Below, piece after piece: positions 8,824-17,657 of a DNA stretch of 64,000 nucleotides. Under the pieces are notes generated by a model. The model was not told the origin of the DNA and ran no database searches. It saw only the letters and a program-made list of their open reading frames with translations. The stretch covers positions 62,001 to 126,000 of the forward strand of contig NZ_JAFMPW010000011.1 of assembly GCF_026126425.1 (NCBI RefSeq), written 5' to 3'. The stretch is from Muriicola sp. Z0-33. GTDB lineage: Bacteria > Bacteroidota > Bacteroidia > Flavobacteriales > Flavobacteriaceae. Position numbers and translations under genes: made by a program. Numbering within the stretch: the first letter of the stretch is position 1; each line of letters starts with the position of its first letter.

Positions 8824-10905
8824 CTATTGCTCCAGTTTGGCCTTATAATAGTCGTACATCGCAAACTGAGATCTTATTTTTTCATTTCCATTTTTTCTAT
8901 ACGCATTGTCCTGCTCCTTATTAAACACCCTGGCTTTTACATTGTCTGCCCAGGAAATATTGAAAGTATCTATAAATTCCTGTTTAATATCTTCATCATA
9001 AATAGGGCATCCTACCTCTACCCTGTTGTCCAGGTTCCTGGTCATCCAGTCTGCCGAACTGATATGGATTTTAGGATCTCCCAGATTGCAGAAAATAAAA
9101 ACCCTGGGGTGCTCTAAGAATTTGTCTACCACACTAATGGCTTCAATATTCTCACTCATCCCTTGCATTCCGGGGATAAGGCAGCAAATGCCCCTGATAA
9201 TCAACTGTATCTTAACCCCTGCATTACTGGCCTCGTACAGCTTGTCTATCATCTTATAAGAGGTAAGGCTGTTCATTTTAATTTTTATATAGGCCTCCTG
9301 CCCTGCCTTTGCATTTTCTATTTCCTTATCTATCAGCCTGTTAAAAACATTTCTGGTGTAATGCGGAGAAACCACCAGGTGCTTGTATTTGTTAATTTTA
9401 TAGGTAGTTTCAAAAAAGGCAAAAACCTTATTTAACTCCTTCAGAATTGGTGCATGGGCTGTAAACAAGGTATAATCCGTGTAAATCTTGGCCGTAGACT
9501 CATTAAAATTACCGGTACTGATAAAGCCATAACGCTTTAATCCCGTTTCCTCTTCACGTTCTATTAAACAAATTTTACTGTGCACCTTAAGACCAGGGAC
9601 CCCAAAAATCAGTTTTACACCTTCGGCCTGCAGCTGCTCTGCATACTCAATATTTGCCTGCTCGTCAAAACGGGCCTGTAATTCTATCTGTACCGTTACC
9701 TGTTTACCGTTCTTAACGGCATTAATTAATGTTGAAGCCACCTGAGAGTCATTGGCTAATCTATACACCGTTATTTTAATGCTCCTGACCTTAGGATCTA
9801 GTGCCGCTTCTCGGAGAAATTTTATGACATAGGCAAAGGTCTGGTAGGGGGCATATAAAAGATAGTCTTTCTTAGCTATGGCCTCTAACAGACTTCCCTC
9901 CAGGCTAAGTCCTTTAATTAATAAAGGGGTAATTTTTTTATAGAGCAGCTCATTTCTCCCCAGACTCGGGAAGCCCATATAATCTCTCCTGTTATGGTAC
10001 CGGCCTCCGGGGATTACGCTATCGGTATCCGCTATATTCATTTTTTCTTTCAGAAAGGCCAGGGTATCGGGAGCAATATTTTTATCGTAAACAAAACGCA
10101 CCGGATCGCCAATTTTCCTGTGCTCCACACTAGAGGATATCTTCTCTATAAAACTTTTAGAAAGGTCATTGTCTATATCCAACTCTGCGTCCCTCGAAAT
10201 CTTTACCATATGTGCAGAAACAGACTCGTACGAAAACATATTAAAAATGCTGCGGAGTGAATAGCGGATAAGGTCGTCCAGGATCATGATATAGTGCTTA
10301 TCGCCTTCCTTTGGCAATTCTATAAAACGGCCAATCCTTCTCGGGATCTCAATAAGCGCATACCTCACCTCCTTTTCTTTAATCCCTTTTGCCACCTCTT
10401 CGTCTACCAATGTCATCTTCACCGCCAGGTAGGCAGCCGTGTCTTTCAACAATGGAAATTCAGCCAGATCGTTGAGGATGATGGTCATTAAGACCGGACT
10501 TACATTCTGTATAAAATATTCCTTTAAAAACTCTTCCTGAGACTCGCTTACCTGGGTCTCATCAATAATAAAAATGTTCTGCTGCTCTAGTTCATTGACG
10601 ATGTTTTTTAATAGTATCTGACTCTCTGCCTGTTGCTCAATTACTATTTTGGTGATCTCGTCTAGCAAGTCCTTGGCTTTTTCGCCCCCAAGGGCACTTT
10701 TTCCTTTTTTCCCGGCCACCACAATTCTCTTGACCGTGGCGTAGCGCACCTTAAAAAATTCGTCCAGGTTGTTAGAGAATATCCCCAGGAACCTCAACCG
10801 CTCTATCAGTGGCACATTGGGGTCTGCACTTTCCTGTAACACCCGTTCATTAAAACTGAGCCAGCTTATCTCCCTGTTTATGTATTCATATTTTGGTTTA
10901 ACCAT
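8824..10905 (-). CDS. ppk1: Polyphosphate kinase 1
   Basis: A 693-residue enzyme of normal length for the PPK1 family, which makes polyphosphate from ATP reversibly. The N-terminal motif YINREISWLSFNERVLQE is typical. The two phospholipase D-like active-site regions are present: His442 in VHSKICLIE, the residue that is autophosphorylated in the family, and His614 in KIHISSADWMTRNLDNR. Its start codon overlaps the stop of the upstream sixA-like gene by 1 bp, so the two are translationally coupled. No exopolyphosphatase gene is adjacent. Confidence 0.95.
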   Translation of the reverse strand: MVKPKYEYINREISWLSFNERVLQESADPNVPLIERLRFLGIFSNNLDEFFKVRYATVKRIVVAGKKGKSALGGEKAKDLLDEITKIVIEQQAESQILLKNIVNELEQQNIFIIDETQVSESQEEFLKEYFIQNVSPVLMTIILNDLAEFPLLKDTAAYLAVKMTLVDEEVAKGIKEKEVRYALIEIPRRIGRFIELPKEGDKHYIMILDDLIRYSLRSIFNMFSYESVSAHMVKISRDAELDIDNDLSKSFIEKISSSVEHRKIGDPVRFVYDKNIAPDTLAFLKEKMNIADTDSVIPGGRYHNRRDYMGFPSLGRNELLYKKITPLLIKGLSLEGSLLEAIAKKDYLLYAPYQTFAYVIKFLREAALDPKVRSIKITVYRLANDSQVASTLINAVKNGKQVTVQIELQARFDEQANIEYAEQLQAEGVKLIFGVPGLKVHSKICLIEREEETGLKRYGFISTGNFNESTAKIYTDYTLFTAHAPILKELNKVFAFFETTYKINKYKHLVVSPHYTRNVFNRLIDKEIENAKAGQEAYIKIKMNSLTSYKMIDKLYEASNAGVKIQLIIRGICCLIPGMQGMSENIEAISVVDKFLEHPRVFIFCNLGDPKIHISSADWMTRNLDNRVEVGCPIYDEDIKQEFIDTFNISWADNVKARVFNKEQDNAYRKNGNEKIRSQFAMYDYYKAKLEQ

Positions 10906-11390
10906 TATTTGAGGTGTTTTGGAAAGATAGTATTAGCAGTTATCCCGTGATTTATGTCCGCCCAGCGCTCTACATTAAATTTTAAATGCACCAATCCTGA
11001 GGTGGGTACATTACTTATAGCCTGGTTGCCCCAATCATTAGCTACTTCGGTAAAGGCATGGTTATGACCAAAAATCATGACCGTATCCAAATTATCGTCC
11101 AGGCCACGGACAAAGCTCATGACACTACCCCCTGAGAAATCGTACAAAGCCTCTGTGATTTTACAATTAGCCAGCGGATAGTTCAATACCCTAACTACTA
11201 TCATGCAGGTATGCAGGGCCCTGTTAGCAGGGCTAGAGAAAGCAGCGTCAATTTTTATATGTTTAGCTGCAAAGGCATTGGCTACCAAATGCCCGTCATT
11301 AATACCTCTTTTGAGCAGGGGGCGGTCCTTGTCACCCACAGCGTATTCCCATGAAGATTTTCCGTGTCTTATTAATATCAATTCTTTCAT
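10905..11390 (-). CDS. SixA-like histidine phosphatase
   Basis: A histidine phosphatase superfamily protein of about 161 residues. The catalytic RHG is in MKELILIRHGKSSWE at the N terminus (His9), and a second conserved His lies in MIFGHNHAF. SixA proteins dephosphorylate phosphohistidine on signalling proteins. ATG at 11390 is chosen because it starts directly at the first strand of the fold. A start at 11435 would add an unrelated 15-residue tail. It is coupled to ppk1 (TAATG, 1-bp overlap), which suggests a shared role in phosphate signalling. Confidence 0.85.
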   Translation of the reverse strand: MKELILIRHGKSSWEYAVGDKDRPLLKRGINDGHLVANAFAAKHIKIDAAFSSPANRALHTCMIVVRVLNYPLANCKITEALYDFSGGSVMSFVRGLDDNLDTVMIFGHNHAFTEVANDWGNQAISNVPTSGLVHLKFNVERWADINHGITANTIFPKHLK

Positions 11391-11505
11391 TGGCCTTCGT
11401 TGTTCTTTAAAAATGGTTATCCCTGGGCGCAACATTAAATTTAAGCCATTGCGCTTACATATTCAACAATTCTGAAAATTATGATTACTACCCCGTTCTA
11501 CCCCA

Positions 11506-12153
11506 TCAGGGTGCCAATCGTTCTATTTTCCAATTGTAATCTTTCTGAAGGGAATAGCGTATACGATCGTGCAGTCTGTTGGGCCTTCCCTGCCAGAATT
11601 CTATACATGAGGGCCTAACCAGGTATCCTCCCCAATTGGCTGGCCGTGGTATTTCTTTATCCTGATATTCCTTTTCCAATTTTCCGAGGGCCTCTTCCAG
11701 AAATTCCCTGGAGGGGATCACCTTGCTTTGCTCGGACACAATAGCCCCTAGTTTGCTGCCATCCGGACGCGATTCAAAATACCCGTCCGAAAGGTTTTCC
11801 GCCAGCTTCTCGGCTTTGCCTTTTATGATGATCTGCCGCTCTAGCACCGGCCAGAAAAACGAGAGGCACACCCTTGGGTCTTTGGCAATAGCCAGCCCTT
11901 TCTCGCTCTCGTAGTTAGAATAAAAAATAAAACCTTCGAAGGTGTATTTCTTGAGCAGCACGACCCTGCTTTTCGGGAAACCGTCCAGGCCAGTGGTGGC
12001 CACGGTCATGGCGTTGGGCTCCTCAATACCATCGGTGGCTTCCACTTCATAGAACCACGACTGAAAAAGTTGCATGGGATTATCGGAAAGATGGTCTTCT
12101 GTAAGATCGCTCTTCTTATATGCTCTTCTGTAGTTACTCAGGTCTTTCTCCAT
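11506..12153 (-). CDS. pdxH: Pyridoxamine 5'-phosphate oxidase
   Basis: A 215-residue FMN enzyme that oxidises pyridoxine or pyridoxamine 5'-phosphate to pyridoxal 5'-phosphate. Conserved parts include the N-terminal YRRAYKKSDL, EPNAMTVATTGLDGFPKSR at about residues 44-62 (FMN binding), FYSNYESEKG, FFWPVLERQI and the C-terminal substrate loop FWQGRPNRLHDRIRY. Length and motif order match the family. It is a single gene with about 115 bp upstream of sixA and about 75 bp after rnz, so it may be co-transcribed with rnz. Confidence 0.95.
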   Translation of the reverse strand: MEKDLSNYRRAYKKSDLTEDHLSDNPMQLFQSWFYEVEATDGIEEPNAMTVATTGLDGFPKSRVVLLKKYTFEGFIFYSNYESEKGLAIAKDPRVCLSFFWPVLERQIIIKGKAEKLAENLSDGYFESRPDGSKLGAIVSEQSKVIPSREFLEEALGKLEKEYQDKEIPRPANWGGYLVRPSCIEFWQGRPNRLHDRIRYSLQKDYNWKIERLAP

Positions 12154-12227
12154 AGTCCCAATTTAAACTGCAATTTACGAGATTTTGGAGAAGGAAACTA
12201 CCCTAAAAGCATCCATTTATTTGTACA

Positions 12228-13133
12228 CTAAAAATTAAACACCTTGCCATCTTCAGCCAATTCTACATATGGAAATACCCTGGTTGCTTCTTCCTTAAAA
12301 AGACGGAGCGACTTGTACCTGGTAGAGTAATGTCCCAGGATAAGACATCCAACATTGGCTTTCTGGGCCAGCTGTGCAGCCTGTTTGGCAGTGGTATGTT
12401 TTGTTTTTTTGGCCAGGTGAGCTTCGGTATGCAGAAAAGTAGCTTCATGATACAACACATCTACCCCGGTAACTCGACCCGCCAATGCAGGTTGGTACAT
12501 TGTATCGCTACAATAGGCATAGGTTTTTGGTTTTGGAGGCGGAAGACTTACTTGCTCGTTGGGTAAATAGGTGCCATCATCCAGGGTAACACCGGCGCCC
12601 TTTTTTATGTTTTGAAACTGGCTCTTGTCTATTTTATACTTTCTGGCCGCTTCAACATCTAACTTACGATCACCTTCTTTTTCCTTAAATAAAAAGCCAT
12701 TGGTATATACCCGGTGGTCCAAAGGCAGGGTGGTCACTTTTACTTTATCGTCTTCATAGATTTTTTCACTGTTGTCCGAGCTCAGTTCGTGAAATATAAG
12801 CGGATAATTGGTCCATGAGTCCCCCAGCTTTAGTAAAAGGGTAATGGCTTCCTTAAGGCCTACTGGGCCATAAATATGCAATGCCCTTTCCCTGCCCAAC
12901 AACCTGAAACTGGAAATTAAACCCGGTAAGCCAAAGAAATGATCCCCATGCAGGTGGGAAATAAATATATGGTTGATCCTGGTGAATTTTATTTTGTGTT
13001 TGCGCAATTGTACCTGGGTCCCCTCCCCGCAGTCTATTAAGAACAAATGGTTCTTTATTTCCAGCAGCTGTGCGCTGGGATTAAACCTGGTAGTTGGTGT
13101 GGCAGCATAGCAACCGAGGATAGTGAGTTTCAC
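12228..13133 (-). CDS. rnz: Ribonuclease Z
   Basis: A 301-residue metallo-beta-lactamase-fold nuclease that cuts the 3' trailer of tRNA precursors. The metal motif is in FISHLHGDHFFGLPGL (about residues 58-73), with further ligands in YCSDTMYQP (about 208) and LILGHYSTRY (about 266-275). The family loop near KIDKSQFQNIKKGAGV is also present. The length is that of a short-form (bacterial type) RNase Z. It begins 93 bp after the DUF3291 gene on the same strand. Confidence 0.93.
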   Translation of the reverse strand: MKLTILGCYAATPTTRFNPSAQLLEIKNHLFLIDCGEGTQVQLRKHKIKFTRINHIFISHLHGDHFFGLPGLISSFRLLGRERALHIYGPVGLKEAITLLLKLGDSWTNYPLIFHELSSDNSEKIYEDDKVKVTTLPLDHRVYTNGFLFKEKEGDRKLDVEAARKYKIDKSQFQNIKKGAGVTLDDGTYLPNEQVSLPPPKPKTYAYCSDTMYQPALAGRVTGVDVLYHEATFLHTEAHLAKKTKHTTAKQAAQLAQKANVGCLILGHYSTRYKSLRLFKEEATRVFPYVELAEDGKVFNF

Positions 13134-13226
13134 AACTATTAAATTATAAATTAAAATTGATTTGAGAGTGTAAGGAGCATATCTCCCTCACTATTCCCCC
13201 TTTTTTGTTCTAAATTTTCAAATTTT

Positions 13227-13691
13227 TCAGGGTCTGAATTTAGCAGCATCTGCTGCTACAAACTTGCTTTTAAAAGTAAATGCATAAGGAGTTTCACCAT
13301 TGGCATTGAGAAAGGCCAGGCGCTCTTTAGCCTCTTCAGTAGTAGGCTCATGCTCTTGAGGAACATACCAACAGGCCATGTGCATCTCTTTCATCTTAGA
13401 GAACCACTCTTTTTTTCTTTTAAATATTTCTTTGTGGGCAGACTGGTAGGTGAAAGCAAAGAGCGCATCTATTGAACTCCAGACAGACATGTTTACAATA
13501 AGATAATTGTCTTCAAAAACCCTGAGGGCAGTGGCATTTTCTTCCTCCCCCTGTAACCTCCAGATAAAGCCGGGGCTATCATCGGCCAGAGCATTTATTC
13601 TGTCCAGGTTAGCCACAAAATCGGCCATAATAGGACTATCCATCGGAGCAAGCATTTTTGCGATATTTATCTGGGCTAAATGATAAATCAA
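13227..13691 (-). CDS. DUF3291-domain protein
   Basis: A 154-residue soluble protein. The opening YHLAQINIAKMLAPMDSPIM and central SVWSSIDALFAFTYQSAHKEI are typical of the DUF3291 family, which has a dimeric alpha/beta-barrel-like fold and no assigned reaction. The C-terminal half has a His/Trp-rich strand (MHMACWYVPQ) that could shape a small-molecule pocket. Neighbours are rnz and the STAS-like gene. Nothing ties its job to them. Confidence 0.75.
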   Translation of the reverse strand: MIYHLAQINIAKMLAPMDSPIMADFVANLDRINALADDSPGFIWRLQGEEENATALRVFEDNYLIVNMSVWSSIDALFAFTYQSAHKEIFKRKKEWFSKMKEMHMACWYVPQEHEPTTEEAKERLAFLNANGETPYAFTFKSKFVAADAAKFRP

Positions 13692-13801
13692 ATCCTAATT
13701 GTTTATTGATTATTGTTTATTGATTACTTTATCCAGCGGCATCATCTCGCAGCCTTTTTCAATCATCCACAGGATGATCAAAAAAGCTCTCGTGCTTACT
13801 G

Positions 13802-14134
13802 CTAAATACCGAGATCCCGTTCTATCTCCTCCATTTCAATGATGTCTTTGGCTTCCTGAATGCTGGGTACCACGCTGATTTCTTCGGGGAGTTCATCATA
13901 GCTCACCTTGTTGGTAACCAGTACAAACGACTTGCCCGATGCCCTGTGGGCATTAGAGATGTTGAGGAACTCCAAAATATCCCCGGCAGTAAGCCGGGTA
14001 AAGGAAAAGAGGTTTAGAATGATATGGTCATTTTTAATCTTGTCATAAGCCCCGTTCAGGTTGCTTATAAAGGTCTGTAGCGACGCATCTTCCTGAAGTA
14101 CAATGGTGGTATTGCCATCTTTATCAAAAATCAT
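13802..14134 (-). CDS. STAS-like small protein
   Basis: A 110-residue protein with alternating strands and helices: DGNTTIVLQEDA, DHIILNLFSF, GKSFVLVTN and EISVVPSIQEAKDIIEMEE. This order fits a STAS/anti-sigma-antagonist fold, although the usual phosphorylatable Ser is not obvious. In flavobacterial genomes such proteins next to rnz and pyrB are, from memory, sometimes labelled ribonuclease Z. It has no HxHxDH motif and cannot be that enzyme. It starts 11 bp after pyrB and is probably co-transcribed with it. Confidence 0.65.
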   Translation of the reverse strand: MIFDKDGNTTIVLQEDASLQTFISNLNGAYDKIKNDHIILNLFSFTRLTAGDILEFLNISNAHRASGKSFVLVTNKVSYDELPEEISVVPSIQEAKDIIEMEEIERDLGI

Positions 14135-14145
14135 TGGATTACTTT

Positions 14146-15072
14146 TTATTTTATTTGTGATGCTAATAAGTATATCACAGCCATTCGGATGGCCACTCCG
14201 TTCTCTACCTGATTAAGGATGATAGATTGTTTGGAATCTGCCACATCGCTGCTTATCTCTACCCCCCGGTTGATAGGCCCCGGGTGCATGATTACAATTT
14301 CTTTATCCAGGCTGTCCAGGAGCGTCTTGTTGATCCCGAACTGCTGGGCATATTCCCTTGTAGTAGGGAAATAGCTCATATCCATCCGTTCGTTCTGTAC
14401 ACGTAGCATATTGGCAACATCGCACCAGTTAAGCGCCTTTCTTAGGTCTGATTCCACGGTTACCCCCAGAGATTCTATATGTTTTGGCAACAGGGTTTTT
14501 GGTCCGCATACCTTTACGGTAGCCCCCTGTAGTTTTAGGGCAAATATATTAGACAGGGCTACACGCGAGTGCAATATGTCTCCTACAATAACCACTTTTT
14601 TGCCCGTTACGTCTCCCAGTTTTTCGCGGATAGAGAAAGAATCTAATAGCGCCTGGGTAGGGTGTTCATGTGCCCCATCTCCTGCATTGATGATGGCCGC
14701 CTTAACGTTTTTTGATAAGAAGATCCCTGCCCCCGGGTTGGGATGGCGCATTACCACCATATCTACTTTCATAGACAGAATATTGTTTACGGTATCTATG
14801 AGGGTTTCACCTTTTTTAACGGAGGATTGGGCGGCAGAAAAGTTAATCACATCTGCAGACAATCTTTTTTCGGCCAGTTCAAAAGAGAGCTTGGTACGGG
14901 TGCTGTTTTCAAAGAAGATGTTGGCTATAGTGATATCTCTAAGCGAGGGTACTTTTTTAATAGACCTGTTGATGACCTCTTTAAAATGGTCTGCGGTTTC
15001 AAAAATGAGCTGGATATCCTTTTCATTAAGATATTTTATTCCCAGTAAGTGATTTACACTTAGTTCACTCAT
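14146..15072 (-). CDS. pyrB: Aspartate carbamoyltransferase, catalytic subunit
   Basis: A 308-residue enzyme that joins carbamoyl phosphate and aspartate in pyrimidine synthesis. The carbamoyl phosphate site ENSTRTKLSFELAEKRL is at about residues 54-70. HPTQALLDSFSI (about 137) and MHPGPINRGVEI (about 262-273) are the other conserved blocks. The length is typical. It lies 52 bp after pyrR and 11 bp before the STAS-like gene, which makes a small pyrimidine operon. No pyrI regulatory subunit is seen nearby. Confidence 0.96.
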   Translation of the reverse strand: MSELSVNHLLGIKYLNEKDIQLIFETADHFKEVINRSIKKVPSLRDITIANIFFENSTRTKLSFELAEKRLSADVINFSAAQSSVKKGETLIDTVNNILSMKVDMVVMRHPNPGAGIFLSKNVKAAIINAGDGAHEHPTQALLDSFSIREKLGDVTGKKVVIVGDILHSRVALSNIFALKLQGATVKVCGPKTLLPKHIESLGVTVESDLRKALNWCDVANMLRVQNERMDMSYFPTTREYAQQFGINKTLLDSLDKEIVIMHPGPINRGVEISSDVADSKQSIILNQVENGVAIRMAVIYLLASQIK

Positions 15073-15124
15073 CCCGTTTTCTTACTTATTGTTAATTGTT
15101 TAATATAAATTGCTAATTGATATA

Positions 15125-15664
15125 TCATCGATCAATCAAATATATAACATCCTTCCCGTCATTTTCTTCCCAGAGCACTTTTACCTTTTCCTCGTTAATG
15201 GCGTCTACCTGCCTGCCCCGGTAATTAGGTTGTATGGGTAAATGCCTGCTAAACCTGCGGTCTATTAGCGTAAGGAGTTCTATCTCTTTTGGCCTGCCAA
15301 AAGATTGTATGGCGGTCAGGGCGGCACGGATACTTCTACCAGTATAGAGCACATCGTCTATAAGCACTACTTTTTTGCCTTCCACCAGAAAATCTAACTG
15401 GGTGCTGCTGGCTTCCAGCGGTTTATCTCCCCTGCGGAAATCATCTCTATAGAAGGTGATATCCAAAAGACCCAGGTTAATCTGCTTTACTTTATAGTCT
15501 TCCTTTAAAATTTTAGTAAGCCGTGTAGCCAGAAAACTGCCTCTTGGCTGCAGCCCTATTAGTACGGTATTGGAAAAATCTAAATGGTTTTCTAAAAGCT
15601 GGCAAGCCAGGCGGTGCAGAATTATATGTATCTCTTTTGAGGAAAGTAGTACTTTTTGACTCAT
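15125..15664 (-). CDS. pyrR: PyrR: pyrimidine regulator / uracil phosphoribosyltransferase
   Basis: A type I phosphoribosyltransferase of 179 residues. The PRPP loop is VVLIDDVLYTGRSIRAAL at about residues 95-112, and LIDRRFSRHLPIQPNYRGR is the PyrR-specific region. In Bacillus this protein binds pyr mRNA and also has uracil phosphoribosyltransferase activity. ATG at 15664 is chosen because a -7-like element at 15699-15692 lies between it and a longer start at 15736, which would be upstream of the transcript. The next gene is pyrB, so regulation of pyrimidine synthesis is likely. Confidence 0.9.
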   Translation of the reverse strand: MSQKVLLSSKEIHIILHRLACQLLENHLDFSNTVLIGLQPRGSFLATRLTKILKEDYKVKQINLGLLDITFYRDDFRRGDKPLEASSTQLDFLVEGKKVVLIDDVLYTGRSIRAALTAIQSFGRPKEIELLTLIDRRFSRHLPIQPNYRGRQVDAINEEKVKVLWEENDGKDVIYLIDR

Positions 15665-15691
15665 GAGCTGGTGACCGGCACTTTTGTATGG

Positions 15692-15699
15692 CAAAAATA
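15692..15699 (-). promoter_or_regulatory. Candidate -7 element before pyrR
   Basis: Reads TATTTTTG on the minus strand, matching TAnnTTTG. Transcription would start near 15685, about 20 nt before the chosen pyrR start. No TTG is found at the usual upstream distance, so the match is partial. Confidence 0.35.
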
Positions 15700-15874
15700 A
15701 GGATTTCTGCGGAATGTAGCGTAAAAGCCGTTGCAAATAGAAAAAGCTTAATAGATAGTCAAATAATCCATATAGAAATTTAACAATTGACAGTAATACT
15801 TGAACGCCTTAACTACTTCCCTCCAAACCCAACAATTTTCTTTACATTTAAAACCAAATCCAAAATATCTCCCT

Positions 15875-17548
15875 ATGCAACCGAAGCATTTTTTTATCCT
15901 TCTATTTTTCTTCTGTATCCTGAATACAAAAGCTCAGTTGACCAGTGAACAGGCACAAAAAATTGATAGTTTATTTACTAGCTGGACAGCAGATAACCAC
16001 CCGGGAGGGGCCGTAGGTATAATGCAAAAAGGGGAAATTATCTATTCTAAAGCCTTTGGCCTGGCCAGTTTAGAATACCAGGTGCCTAATAGTACCGCTA
16101 CCATATTTAATACAGGTTCTGTTTCCAAACAGTTCACCGCCATGGGGATAGTGTTGCTGCATCTGCAGGGCAAATTATCTGTAGATGATGATATCCGTAA
16201 ACACCTACCAGACCTGCCTAATTTTGGGCATACCATTACCATACGCCATATGCTTCACCACACCAGTGGCATGCGCAGCCTGCACGCCATGCTTGGCTTG
16301 GCTGGATGGCGGGGAGACGATTCGCGAACCAACGAAGACCTCTACCGCTTTATGCTGCAACAAAAAGAACTTAACTTTATTCCTGGAGACGAATTCCTCT
16401 ACTGCAATACCGGCTATATGCTGATGGTGAACATTATAGAAAAAGTAACCAATAAAGACTTCCCACAATGGATGAAAGCCAATATCTTTGAGCCTTTAGG
16501 CATGCCCAATACCTATGTGGAAGACCAGTATAACCGTGTTGTTCTTAATAACGCCACTTCTTATTATGGGGCTGGAGACAATTTTTCACGAGCGGTAGAA
16601 TACTGGGGCTATGTGGGTTCCGGAAACATGCACTCTACCACTTCGGATTTGCTTAGCTGGTTCCAAAACTTTAGTACGCCCCAGGCAGACTGGGAAGCTG
16701 CTTTTCAGATGCTGCGAACCACAGACCCACTAAACAATGGCAGTGAAAACAATTATGCCTTTGGTGTTAATTTAGGGAGCCTTAATGGTTACGAAAAAAT
16801 AGGTCATGGCGGGGCCATAGGGGGTTTCAGGGCCAGTGCAGCCACCTACCCCGGGGAAGAACTGAGCATTGCAATACTTACCAATTTTTCATCCTCAAAT
16901 CCCGGTCAATTAGAAAATAAAATTGCCAATATTTTATTGGAGGAGAAGTCGGTCAGCACTATCCCTGAAGCCGTCATCACAGAAGAACTACATCCCATTT
17001 CCATGGCCACGGGACAATTAAAACAGTTTGAAGGCTCTTATTGGAACGATAAGGAAAACTACGCCAGGAAAATCTATATCAAAAACGATACGCTGCGCTA
17101 TTACCGATCGTCCAATAGTGAAAATGCCCTGGTACCTATTGCTGCCAATGCTTTTAAAATGACAGGGATCTCTGCCAAACTGATTGCAACATTTAAGGCC
17201 GACGAAAAAGGTGCTAAAACCATGATGGTGAGTGTAGATGATGATACGCCATCTATCTTTGAATATTTTGATCCCATTACCAACACAGAAGCATTTTTGG
17301 CCCAATATCCCGGGCGATTCTATAGCCCGGAACTGGAAAGTACTTTGGATATTAATATAAAAGAAGACAGATTATTTGCACATCATGCCCGCCATGGCGA
17401 TGCGCCTATAACCCTACTAAAAAAGGACATTCTGGAAATTGAGGGAATGGCCATTGTTAAATTTCAGCGCCAGGCAGACGGTAAAATAACCGGCATCCGG
17501 GTATCTAACGGCAGGGCAAGAAATGTCTGGTTTAAAAAACAGGACTAA
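15875..17548 (+). CDS. Secreted serine hydrolase, beta-lactamase family (class C-like)
   Basis: A 557-residue protein. ATG at 15875 opens a signal peptide (FFILLFFFCILNTKAQ); a start at the upstream TTG (15800) would bury it. The beta-lactamase/penicillin-binding fold spans about residues 25-350: SVSKQFTAMG carries the SxxK nucleophile, YCNTGYML the YxN Tyr, and HGGAIGGF replaces the KTG box as in many esterases of this family. A C-terminal beta-rich domain (about 380-555) follows. The substrate is unknown. Candidates are D-amino peptides or esters in the periplasm. Confidence 0.88.
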   Translation: MQPKHFFILLFFFCILNTKAQLTSEQAQKIDSLFTSWTADNHPGGAVGIMQKGEIIYSKAFGLASLEYQVPNSTATIFNTGSVSKQFTAMGIVLLHLQGKLSVDDDIRKHLPDLPNFGHTITIRHMLHHTSGMRSLHAMLGLAGWRGDDSRTNEDLYRFMLQQKELNFIPGDEFLYCNTGYMLMVNIIEKVTNKDFPQWMKANIFEPLGMPNTYVEDQYNRVVLNNATSYYGAGDNFSRAVEYWGYVGSGNMHSTTSDLLSWFQNFSTPQADWEAAFQMLRTTDPLNNGSENNYAFGVNLGSLNGYEKIGHGGAIGGFRASAATYPGEELSIAILTNFSSSNPGQLENKIANILLEEKSVSTIPEAVITEELHPISMATGQLKQFEGSYWNDKENYARKIYIKNDTLRYYRSSNSENALVPIAANAFKMTGISAKLIATFKADEKGAKTMMVSVDDDTPSIFEYFDPITNTEAFLAQYPGRFYSPELESTLDINIKEDRLFAHHARHGDAPITLLKKDILEIEGMAIVKFQRQADGKITGIRVSNGRARNVWFKKQD

Positions 17549-17657
17549 AGAGCCCCAGGGCAGTAAAAGATCGCCTGGTAAAACCAATGGCAAAGCATAG
17601 TTAGAGACCCTTGATCAAATTTTATCCCTGCTTAATAAGCAACATTAGAAACTATTA

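Noticed and set aside
13701-13726. Two copies of GTTTATTGATTA 14 bp apart upstream of the DUF3291 gene
   Set aside because: Only two AT-rich copies, no symmetry and no sign of function.
14411-15052. Plus-strand frame of 213 codons
   Set aside because: Antisense to pyrB; content is the reverse of a conserved enzyme.
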